NCBI GenBank assembly: GCA_036397995.1
Contig: DASWHX010000159.1
Span: forward strand, 1-5,460
Length of the DNA stretch: 5,460 nt
Origin: DASWHX01 sp036397995
GTDB lineage: Bacteria > Bacteroidota > Bacteroidia > Cytophagales > Cyclobacteriaceae
Direction of reading: 5' to 3'
Shown here: positions 1 through 4,409 of the stretch, piece by piece
Numbering within the stretch: position 1 is the first letter of the stretch
Layout of the letters: each line of letters starts with the position of its first letter
The notes under the pieces: generated by a model
Told to the model about the DNA's origin: nothing
The model's database searches: none
Seen by the model: the letters and a program-made list of their open reading frames with translations, nothing else
Made by a program: the position numbers and the translations under genes

Positions 1-72
1 CAGGTATAGTTGGACTCTTGGCTTGGGTAGAAGAACTAACACGTTACGCGTTTTACCCATTATTGAACCTGA

Positions 73-86
73 GGGAGATTTCTCCC
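73..86. repeat. Short perfect hairpin
   Basis: GGGAGA at 73-78 pairs perfectly with TCTCCC at 81-86 around two bases. CCCGGG at 84-89 follows directly. The hairpin lies 13 nt upstream of the possible minus-strand ATG at 60-58, so it could act in that gene's leader, or it could be part of a terminator region. The role is unknown. Confidence 0.35.
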
Positions 87-99
87 GGGAATTATTTTA

Positions 100-132
100 T
101 AAAGTATAATGTACCTGACTAATTATACTTTA
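100..132. terminator. Possible terminator hairpin, AT-only stem
   Basis: Eleven perfect base pairs (TAAAGTATAAT at 100-110 with ATTATACTTTA at 122-132) close an 11-nt loop. On the minus strand the hairpin starts 19 nt after the stop codon of the acidic-protein gene and is followed by an A/T-rich tail. The location suits a terminator, possibly working in both directions. The stem has very few G-C pairs, which is weak for intrinsic termination. A protein-binding dyad is the alternative. Confidence 0.4.
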
Positions 133-151
133 GGTTTATCAAGTTGATCAC

Positions 152-532
152 TTAACTTAATAATTTCGCGATCTCTTCCCCTGCCCACTTATAATAACAC
201 ACAAGGCCATCCTGAATAATTTTAAAGTTAGGATTTGAGGGATCATTCGGATTGATTATTTTGCCACAAATGTTTCCTAAATTTGGATGTGACGTTTTTG
301 ATTGGTTTTCCCCCTTTTCCTCTTCGTCGTCGTCATCAAGCGCTACGAGATCATATCGCAAATATTTTCGATTAGCAATACCCTTAGTACCATTTTCAAA
401 TTCTACCAAGGGGTTGTCATTCTCTTCACCATTTCCCGGGTGTAGGAATGTGTAAATCTTTCCATATCTGGAAAGTTTCTCCATTTGGCCCATTTGGTCC
501 GGACCATCATCGTGAACAATTCCTAAATGCAT
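152..532 (-). CDS. Hypothetical acidic 126-residue protein
   Basis: This protein is not recognised as a member of any family. It has no signal peptide and no membrane segment, so it is probably cytosolic. Residues 1-20 are rich in Met and Asp. Residues 23-64 (GKIYTFLHP ... VEFENGTKG ... LVAL) alternate like a small beta-barrel of the SH3 or KOW kind, but that is only an impression. A run of acidic residues (LDDDDEEE, 65-72) joins this part to a C-terminal part rich in Asn and Pro (84-103) that ends in a short helix (AGEEIAKLLS). The start is the first ATG in frame; Met14 and Met17 are alternatives. It lies 62 nt downstream of the TPR gene on the same strand and may be the last gene of the sigma-factor unit. 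The TPR protein has a similar LDDDDEE cluster. Confidence 0.65.
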   Translation of the reverse strand: MHLGIVHDDGPDQMGQMEKLSRYGKIYTFLHPGNGEENDNPLVEFENGTKGIANRKYLRYDLVALDDDDEEEKGENQSKTSHPNLGNICGKIINPNDPSNPNFKIIQDGLVCYYKWAGEEIAKLLS

Positions 533-569
533 AGTTGTAAATATTTAAATTGAACATGGGTTTAGAATT

Positions 570-589
570 ATTTCAATTTTTATTGAAAT
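570..589 (-). terminator. Weak hairpin after the TPR gene
   Basis: ATTTCAAT at 570-577 pairs with ATTGAAAT at 582-589 around a four-base loop. It begins 5 nt after the stop codon of the TPR gene (595), between it and the acidic-protein gene. The stem is AT-rich and there is no long U run on the minus strand, so it may only attenuate transcription or protect the 3' end of the upstream message. Confidence 0.3.
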
Positions 590-594
590 CGATT

Positions 595-1476
595 TTATTC
601 AAGCTTTCGTAAAATACCAGCTGCTTTCTCTGCACGCTCATCTCCGGAATTCTGCACTTCCAACAGCATTTCCCTGGCAAGATCTGTTTGTTCCGCCTTC
701 AGATAACAAAGCCCCAGGTACCACTTGGCTACGGTGGTTAACCCTGTTTCACTTTTAATTACCGCTTTGAAATTTTTTATAGCATTCTCTGCATTTCCAA
801 TTGCGAGGTACGCATTCCCCAGGTAGAACATATCCAGAAGCCGGTTATCACTCGTGGTGATGACCTTCTCAAAAAGGAGCGCAGCTTGCTCATAATCCCC
901 CTGGTCATAGGCCGTGTAGGCCTGCTTCCTTTCGCTAAGCACCTCATTGGTGCTTCTCTTATTGTTATCCAGGTTACTAAAAGGAACAAAATTTTCAGCG
1001 AATAATTCTTCATTGGTGATCGGGTTCATCTGGAAAATCAAATACCAGGCGGCAATCAGCAAAGTAACCGCGGCAGCGACCGCAACCTTATATTGACGAA
1101 GTACATCTGCCGCGGGAAAACTAATTACTTTGCTTTTACCCAATCCACTACCAGGAGTTGGCTCTTCATAGTCTTCTGATGAAGACCCAAAAGTTTTTTC
1201 ATCTCCACCTTCTTCATCATCGTCATCCAAAATATCGTCCTCTGAAGATTCATAGGCTTCGTTATAAAAATTTCTTAAATGAATGAGCTTCTCTTCCCTG
1301 GAAGTATGTATTGCAGTTTCTTTTATTCCCTGGATCATTAATTCAATGTCATCAAAAAGCCGGCGAAATTTTGCGTCCGTTGCCAGCCGTATTTTCACAA
1401 TGTCTTTTTCATCACCTTTGCTTTGATCTCTCAGGTATCTATCAATTATTTCGATGTCGGTAAATAATTTGTTCAT
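595..1476 (-). CDS. TPR membrane protein with anti-sigma-like N-terminus
   Basis: This 293-residue single-pass membrane protein is probably the partner or regulator of the sigma factor encoded just upstream. Residues 1-75 are helical and resemble the cytoplasmic segment found in Bacteroidota proteins beside ECF sigma factors (IDRYLRDQSKGDEKDIVKIR, then LATDAKFRRLFDDIELM). Residues 76-110 form an acidic, Ser-rich linker with a DDDDEE run. One hydrophobic helix covers about 131-149. It is followed by LFAENFVPFSN (158-168), matching a motif I recall from these TPR proteins (F-x-x-x-F-x-P-Y/F). The part after the membrane has about three TPR units at 184-208, 214-242 and 249-275 (for example AYDQGDYEQAALLFEKV and GNAYLAIGNAENAIKNF). 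Topology would place the TPRs in the periplasm. The gene begins 13 nt after the sigma-factor stop. There is no zinc-binding His/Cys motif, so an anti-sigma role is inferred from context. Confidence 0.85.
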   Translation of the reverse strand: MNKLFTDIEIIDRYLRDQSKGDEKDIVKIRLATDAKFRRLFDDIELMIQGIKETAIHTSREEKLIHLRNFYNEAYESSEDDILDDDDEEGGDEKTFGSSSEDYEEPTPGSGLGKSKVISFPAADVLRQYKVAVAAAVTLLIAAWYLIFQMNPITNEELFAENFVPFSNLDNNKRSTNEVLSERKQAYTAYDQGDYEQAALLFEKVITTSDNRLLDMFYLGNAYLAIGNAENAIKNFKAVIKSETGLTTVAKWYLGLCYLKAEQTDLAREMLLEVQNSGDERAEKAAGILRKLE

Positions 1477-1489
1477 AATTTGTTATTTG

Positions 1490-2074
1490 TTATTGGGCTA
1501 AAAAGTTATTGTTGTTTGAAATCCAGTTTTTCATTTCGACCTTAAATATATTTCTTAACCGGCCAAGACATTTAAACTTCAGTGTTTTGGCTGTGGCTGT
1601 ATTTTTATAACTCATTTGTCCGGCAATGGCTTCCAGTGACATGTTATGGTAGTAGTATAACTCAAGCAGACTTTTGCACGGATTCCCAAGCTTCTCCACA
1701 CTGCTCTTCATCAATTCCAGGTGTTGCTCTCTGTCTTCCTGCTCCCAATTGTTAATTTCTTCTAACTCCAGCTCGCCAGGATCGATCTCATAACTGAACC
1801 TGTTTTGAGCTTTTTTGGATTCCAGGATTTTATTTTTTCCTATGGCGAACAAATAGGTTTTGATACTGCTATTGAGGTGCTTAAGCTTTTCATTAACAAT
1901 ATTTTCATGAAGCGTCAAAATAGCAATCTGGTAAATGTCGCGAGCCTCATCGCGTGAACATTCGAACTTTGAAGAAAGCCAGGCAATAAATTCCGATCTG
2001 TAAGCCCGGTAAATATTGGCAAGCTGGGTCCGATTTCCTTTTTTAATTTCTTCAATGATCACCTTTTCATTCAT
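1490..2074 (-). CDS. ECF-type RNA polymerase sigma-70 factor
   Basis: This 194-residue protein has the two domains of an ECF sigma factor and no region 1 or 3. Region 2 covers about residues 17-90: IYRAYRSEFIAWL, then DEARDIYQIAILTLHENI (which matches core RNA polymerase and -10 recognition), then IKTYLFAIGKNKIL. An acidic linker (98-118, ELELEEINNWEQED) leads to region 4 at about 119-178, where LGNPCKSLLELYYYHNMSLEAIAG and the helix-turn-helix up to KFKCLGRLRNIF should read the -35 element. The GxPCKxLLxLYY and YKNxxTAK pattern is typical of Bacteroidota sigma factors encoded beside TPR proteins. It is the first gene of the leftward unit. The ATG at 2074 is the first in frame and gives a full-length region 2. 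It probably controls its own operon and perhaps the divergent exported-protein gene; neither is shown by sequence. Confidence 0.93.
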   Translation of the reverse strand: MNEKVIIEEIKKGNRTQLANIYRAYRSEFIAWLSSKFECSRDEARDIYQIAILTLHENIVNEKLKHLNSSIKTYLFAIGKNKILESKKAQNRFSYEIDPGELELEEINNWEQEDREQHLELMKSSVEKLGNPCKSLLELYYYHNMSLEAIAGQMSYKNTATAKTLKFKCLGRLRNIFKVEMKNWISNNNNFLAQ

Positions 2075-2102
2075 TATGATCTGGGTTTAATTGAAAATGA
2101 TA

Positions 2103-2136
2103 CAAAAGGTAACCCAATAAATTGCTAAAAACTCAA
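2103..2136 (-). promoter_or_regulatory. Possible promoter of the sigma-factor unit
   Basis: On the minus strand TTG (2136-2134) is followed after 22 nt by TACCTTTTG (2111-2103). The Bacteroidota consensus is TTG, about 17-23 nt, then TAnnTTTG; here the -7 box has one extra base. It lies about 29 nt upstream of the sigma-factor ATG. This is a near match only. Confidence 0.35.
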
Positions 2137-2200
2137 CTGATTCCCTGGGTAATGGGTTAATGAAAGTTAGCGGAATTTATGGGGAAATGGAAGCGGAGAG

Positions 2201-2210
2201 GTATTAATAC
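2201..2210. promoter_or_regulatory. Perfect 10-bp palindrome GTATTAATAC
   Basis: GTATTAATAC is its own reverse complement and sits about midway between the two divergent genes. It has the size of a dimeric regulator's operator. No known operator is recognised, and AT-rich 10-mers of this kind also occur by chance. Confidence 0.25.
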
Positions 2211-2227
2211 AGATTTTAAAGACTATT

Positions 2228-2256
2228 GAAAGTTCTTTCCAAATGGAAATACTTTC
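2228..2256. promoter_or_regulatory. Nested dyad in the divergent region
   Basis: GAAAGT (2228-2233) pairs with ACTTTC (2251-2256), and inside it TTTCCA (2236-2241) pairs with TGGAAA (2244-2249). The arms make 12 base pairs, with unpaired TC on the left arm, T on the right, and a two-base centre. GAAAG-tt-CTTTC (2228-2239) is an alternative pairing within the left half. It could be an operator or a leader hairpin for the plus-strand gene. Confidence 0.35.
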
Positions 2257-2380
2257 TTATTGGTAATGCAGGAGTAGAGTAATTACGGGCATTTGGAGGG
2301 TTACTTATTCGGGTGATTTCAATTAATAGCACGAGTTTCTATAATAACGACACACTGCAATTTCAAATCTAAACGCCCGA

Positions 2381-2989
2381 ATGATGAAAAAGTTAAGTAC
2401 GATAGCACTGATGTTCATTCCCGCTTTAATCTTTGCACAAACCAAAGTTGAAGTAAATGGAGAGGTGAAGGACAAAGAAACAGGACAAACTCTTAGCAAT
2501 TGTCATGTTTATATCAACGAACATTTTGGAACACTCACAGATGAAAATGGAGTTTTTAAACTGGAAATTCCGGTTGAATTTGAAAATGATAACCTTCATA
2601 TTTCCTATTTAGGTTTTGAAACATTGGACAAGCCGGTAAAAGACCTGAATGAAAAGTTCATGAAGGTGGATTTGGTGCCTGGAGCGATCTGGCTTGATAA
2701 CGTAATTGTGCAAGCGGATCCCTGGGTTGATTTCAGAGATATAATAAGTGAGATCTCATCGATGTATGACAACAAGCAAGAGTTTTACGCGGCTGTCTTT
2801 AATGAAATTAAAAATATGGAATTTCCTGAGCCAAAGAATGAAGCTAAAAATGCCGAAGAATCTTTGACAAGTGGCGAAGAAAATAAAGGCGAGATGCTTC
2901 CCGGAATTATTGCTTTTTGCATTGCTTCTGTCGGCCTTGTCTTTATGGCAAGACCATTCCTGAGGTTGATTAATAAGGACCATGCATAA
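2381..2989 (+). CDS. Exported carboxypeptidase-regulatory-like domain protein
   Basis: This 202-residue protein starts with a signal peptide (MMKKLSTIALMFIPALIFAQ, likely cut near residue 20; an FAQ end is common in flavobacteria). Residues 24-112 form one carboxypeptidase-regulatory-like (CarboxypepD_reg-like) beta domain: VNGEVKDKETGQTLSNCHVYI, GTLTDENGVFKLEIP, LHISYLGFETL and a closing DNVIV. This fold usually starts SusC/TonB-dependent receptors or larger outer-surface proteins; here it stands almost alone. DPWVDFRDIISEISSMYDNK (113-132) resembles the segment that follows the domain in longer family members. A charged linker (145-170) leads to a hydrophobic helix at about 173-190, then RPFLRLINKD, so the protein is probably membrane-anchored at its C-terminus. 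Two adjacent ATGs (2381, 2384) can serve as start. It is divergent from the sigma-factor unit, which might regulate it. Its specific function is unknown. Confidence 0.85.
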   Translation: MMKKLSTIALMFIPALIFAQTKVEVNGEVKDKETGQTLSNCHVYINEHFGTLTDENGVFKLEIPVEFENDNLHISYLGFETLDKPVKDLNEKFMKVDLVPGAIWLDNVIVQADPWVDFRDIISEISSMYDNKQEFYAAVFNEIKNMEFPEPKNEAKNAEESLTSGEENKGEMLPGIIAFCIASVGLVFMARPFLRLINKDHA

Positions 2990-3009
2990 CACCATGCATA
3001 ACACCATGG
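2980..3009. repeat. 12-bp tandem repeat over the stop codon
   Basis: CCATGCATAACA occurs twice head to tail (2980-2991, 2992-3003), followed by a partial third copy CCATGG (3004-3009). The first copy contains the stop codon (2987-2989) of the exported protein, and each full copy carries TAA in that same frame. The unit is a multiple of three, so changes in copy number would not shift the frame. It may have arisen by replication slippage. Confidence 0.8.
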
Positions 3010-3040
3010 TGAAAGAAATCACTCTTGGATTTCTCTTTCA
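3010..3040 (+). terminator. Hairpin after the exported-protein gene
   Basis: TGAAAGAAATC (3010-3020) pairs with GATTTCTCTTTCA (3028-3040): 11 base pairs with a two-base bulge and a 7-nt loop, 21 nt after the stop codon. The right arm is U-rich, but a palindrome (TTCCCGGGAA, 3041-3050) follows instead of a clean U run. It is likely the 3' end of this message, as a terminator or a stabilising hairpin. Confidence 0.4.
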
Positions 3041-3119
3041 TTCCCGGGAAGATTTCAGAGAAGCCGATTAGTCGTATTTTCATAATTTATTTTCAAAGTA
3101 TATTCAATTTCAACCCCTA

Positions 3120-3127
3120 TACTTTTG
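3120..3127 (+). promoter_or_regulatory. Bacteroidota -7 box match before the small gene
   Basis: TACTTTTG matches TAnnTTTG exactly and ends 9 nt before the ATG at 3137. No TTG is found at the usual -33 distance, and a start site at normal spacing would give a nearly leaderless message. An exact match to this short box is expected now and then by chance. Confidence 0.25.
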
Positions 3128-3136
3128 AAGAATCAA

Positions 3137-3278
3137 ATGAGCCGGAATTATAACTCAGTTTTTTTGTTCAATCCTAATAACGATAGCCGGGGTTATAGCA
3201 ATAGTCAGAAAAGTCAGCTTTGCTATTTCCCTGGCAATTTTTAACCTGGTACTTGTTCGGTTAATCTTTAAAAGATAA
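3137..3278 (+). pseudogene. Small membrane-protein gene with one-base frameshift
   Basis: Starting at the ATG at 3137, the frame reads MSRNYNSVF. It then meets a run of seven T (3159-3165) and continues out of frame to a TAA near 3243. The neighbouring frame is open from 3141 to a TAA at 3276-3278 and encodes a strongly hydrophobic tail (ILITIAGVIAIVRKVSFAIS, then LAIFNLVLVRLIFKR). Removing a single T joins them into a 46-residue protein with a polar start, two probable membrane helices split by RK, and a basic end. That is the usual layout of a real small membrane protein. The sequence may be a pseudogene, an assembly error in the homopolymer, or a gene switched by slippage. The family is not recognised. 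It sits alone on the plus strand between the exported-protein gene and the minus-strand cluster. Confidence 0.45.
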
Positions 3279-3301
3279 TGACCTGGTGGGAATGGCTGTC
3301 A

Positions 3302-3329
3302 GTGGATTCATTCCATCCACGCGGTTTTT
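3302..3329 (+). terminator. Possible terminator after the small gene
   Basis: GTGGAT (3302-3307) pairs with ATCCAC (3315-3320) around 7 nt, then GCGG and five T (3325-3329). It is 24 nt after the stop of the small broken gene. The stem is short and four bases separate it from the T run, so support is modest. Confidence 0.3.
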
Positions 3330-3330
3330 A

Positions 3331-3390
3331 AATCCTGAAGGGATTCTTCTTATCAATTGGTTTTCTATAGATATTTGAATCCTTCAGATT
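3331..3390. repeat. Imperfect inverted repeat with a 30-nt loop
   Basis: AATCCTGAAGGGATTC (3331-3346) pairs with GAATCCTTCAGATT (3377-3390) in 14 base pairs with single-base bulges at 3334 and 3340. On the minus strand it lies about 45 nt past the stop of the VOC gene, so it may form that message's 3' end. It could instead be the remains of a structured recombination site closing the gene cluster, since ATGCCAACATTGTAG (minus strand, near 3425-3411) lies beside it. Confidence 0.5.
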
Positions 3391-3434
3391 CATTTCAGGC
3401 CGGCTTTACGCTACAATGTTGGCATTTCGTTATT

Positions 3435-3812
3435 TTATTCTTCATTTTCAGCGAAGGTCAAAATGTAACCATTAATATCCTGGATTGAAAACTCCGTTGC
3501 ACCGTAAAAAGTCTTTTCAAGTCCTTTTAGAATGTTAACCTTGTCCTTAATTCTGTCATGGTATTGTCTGATTTCTTTTACTTGAATATAGAGCAACAAC
3601 GAACCACCATCTTGTCTTGAAATTTCTGGCAGGTCAGAACCTAAACTATCAAATGTCTGAAACATAAAATTTACATTTCCGCCAGACATCATAACCCATA
3701 CAAAATCTCCTTTTTCAGGAACAGACATCTTAACTTCGAATCCTATGTTCCTATAGAATTCAATCGTCTCATTCATATTCTTCACAAAAATGTTCGGTGT
3801 AAGTGAATCCAT
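3435..3812 (-). CDS. VOC-fold (glyoxalase/bleomycin-resistance-like) protein
   Basis: This 125-residue cytosolic protein has the vicinal-oxygen-chelate fold of two beta-alpha-beta-beta-beta modules. Module one starts TPNIFVKNMNETIEFYRNIG (5-24) and ends with a strand near FVWVMMSGGNVNFMFQT (37-53). Module two covers about 72-122 (LLLYIQVKEIRQYHDRI, then YGATEFSIQDINGYILTFAE). Length and motifs fit the short bleomycin-resistance-like branch. The usual first-strand metal ligand is not seen (Asn7 instead of His), so a glyoxalase I metal site is unlikely; the substrate cannot be named. Close relatives include enzymes, drug-binding proteins and many proteins without known function. The gene follows the DUF1801 gene by 28 nt on the same strand with an A-rich leader (AAAAAAGAT) before the ATG, and is the last gene of the cluster. 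Confidence 0.88.
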   Translation of the reverse strand: MDSLTPNIFVKNMNETIEFYRNIGFEVKMSVPEKGDFVWVMMSGGNVNFMFQTFDSLGSDLPEISRQDGGSLLLYIQVKEIRQYHDRIKDKVNILKGLEKTFYGATEFSIQDINGYILTFAENEE

Positions 3813-3840
3813 ATCTTTTTTGTCGTTTATTGATTTAGAT

Positions 3841-4197
3841 TTATACTGCTTGCTTTACAAAAAATGCTGTTTCTTTACTAGTAATATCTTCTCTTTTCTT
3901 TATTTTTAAGTGTCTGCGATATTTACCTTTACCTTCAAGACGGTCGTAAGGGTCTTTCATAAGGTATCCATTAGAGAACTCAAAAGTGAGATGTTTTTTA
4001 TTTACAAATATGCCGCTAAACAATTCATTATCGAGAAAAAATACAATGCCACCATACATTAATTTTTCCTTTGTTTCAGGATAGGTCTCAAAAACAATTT
4101 CACGGATTTCTACCAGGGATTTATATTTTTCCCCGTCCATCATCTTGATTCCGTTTAATAAGTTTTGAACTTCTTCATCCTGGGATTTTCTCATCAT
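3841..4197 (-). CDS. DUF1801 (YdhG-like) domain protein
   Basis: This 118-residue cytosolic protein is of the DUF1801 fold. Residues 8-48 are helical (VQNLLNGIKMMDGEKYKSLV, then the ETYPETKEKLMYGG approach). Strands follow at 51-56 (IVFFLD), 60-73 (FSGIFVNKKHLTFE) and 75-80. The signature segment DRLEGKGKYRRHLKIKKRED (85-104) is typical of the family. Members include YdhG and the frataxin-like iron-chaperone group in Bacillota, but most have no known function, and an iron role here is unproven. Two ATGs in tandem (4197 and 4194) can start it. An AAAGGAG lies 13 nt upstream of the first one. It leads a two-gene unit with the VOC gene. It differs greatly from the second DUF1801 protein at 4777-5169, so the two are not a recent duplication. 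Confidence 0.85.
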   Translation of the reverse strand: MMRKSQDEEVQNLLNGIKMMDGEKYKSLVEIREIVFETYPETKEKLMYGGIVFFLDNELFSGIFVNKKHLTFEFSNGYLMKDPYDRLEGKGKYRRHLKIKKREDITSKETAFFVKQAV

Positions 4198-4210
4198 TTA
4201 TTTTGCTTAT

Positions 4211-4216
4211 CTCCTT
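4211..4216 (-). promoter_or_regulatory. Shine-Dalgarno-like AAGGAG before DUF1801
   Basis: On the minus strand AAGGAG is followed by 13 nt and then ATGATG. Such a site is uncommon in Bacteroidota, where A-rich leaders dominate, and the spacing is longer than the usual 5-9 nt. The second ATG would be further still. It may reflect a foreign origin of the gene or be chance. Confidence 0.3.
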
Positions 4217-4227
4217 TGTGAATTCTT

Positions 4228-4373
4228 GCTTATAATGAATGCCCAACGGTTCTGCTTGTCGTTCGTGCGGAATTTCGGAGTACAAAACTGTTAACCAGCA
4301 TTAAAGGTGATTTGAAAAACTAAAATTGAATTTAAGCACGTTAACTGCATAACGCCAAACGCATGTTATAAGC
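4228..4373. repeat. Long imperfect palindrome resembling an attC site
   Basis: GCTTATAA (4228-4235) is perfectly complementary to TTATAAGC (4366-4373). Inside these ends the halves continue to match imperfectly: ATGC (4239-4242) with GCAT (4361-4364), and GTTCGTGCGGAATT with AATTTAAGCACGTTAAC (4329-4345). GCCCAAC at 4241-4247 reads GTTGGGC on the minus strand, which fits the integron R' core GTTRRRY. The other end reads TTATAACATGCG on the minus strand, similar to the start of Vibrio-type attC sites as I remember them, but does not fit RYYYAAC strictly. The 130-146 nt length is at or near the upper end of the attC range. It fills the spacer between the DUF2200 stop and the DUF1801 start, where a cassette boundary would be. 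No integrase is in view. Confidence 0.5.
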
Positions 4374-4409
4374 TATGTTTCTTTCTGTGGTGTCGTTTGT
4401 CATTAGTAT

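Larger units (their letters stand above)
1..151. other. Left-edge region, coding status unresolved
   Basis: Three reading frames are open to the left edge and cannot be separated here. Plus frame 3 reads to a TAA at 120-122 and ends in NYFIKYNVPD. Plus frame 2 reads to a TAA at 107-109 and ends in SRELFYKV. On the minus strand an ATG at 60-58 opens a frame beginning MGKTRNVLVLLPKPRV that runs off the edge. If either plus frame is real, its gene converges on the acidic-protein gene and the hairpin at 100-132 would serve both. If the minus frame is real, it is a further gene downstream in the sigma-factor unit. None of the three fragments is recognised. The chance of about 35 open codons arising at random is not small. 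Confidence 0.3.
2075..2380. other. Divergent intergenic regulatory region
   Basis: These 306 nt separate the sigma-factor start from the start of the exported regulatory-domain protein and hold no convincing gene. Besides the sites listed separately, I see TAACCC (2110-2115) facing GGGTTA (2154-2159), with the near-repeats TGGGTAA and TGGGTTAA at 2146-2160. ATTCGGG at 2307-2313 is complementary to CCCGAAT at 2376-2382, which includes the first bases of the start codon. TATAAT at 2340-2345 lies 35 nt before the plus-strand start but has no good -35 partner. Promoters for both directions must lie here. Confidence 0.6.

Noticed and set aside
252..455. Plus-strand open frame with a long Ser run
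   Set aside because: It is antisense to the acidic protein; the Ser run is only the complement of its Asp/Glu codons.
777..1013. Minus-strand 78-codon open frame
   Set aside because: It overlaps the TPR region in another frame, and the TPR reading is clearly the coding one.
595..1476. Zinc-binding anti-sigma factor
   Set aside because: No HxxxCxxC motif is present in the N-terminal segment.
2340..2345. TATAAT as a sigma-70 -10 box for the exported-protein gene
   Set aside because: Bacteroidota promoters use a different -7 box, and no good -35 element lies upstream.
2756..3022. Minus-strand 88-codon open frame
   Set aside because: It is antisense to the exported-protein gene, and its repeated MVLC start comes from the 12-bp tandem repeat.
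2982..3071. 29-codon frame after the exported-protein gene as a gene
   Set aside because: It is too short, repeat-derived at its start and overlapped by a hairpin; kept only as an observation.
3435..3812. Bleomycin resistance or glyoxalase I as a firm function for the VOC protein
   Set aside because: The fold is clear but the metal-ligand set is not, and the family is too varied to name a substrate.
4228..4373. Proven integron attC site
   Set aside because: Only one end fits the core consensus, and no integrase or second clear site is in view, so it is reported as attC-like only.
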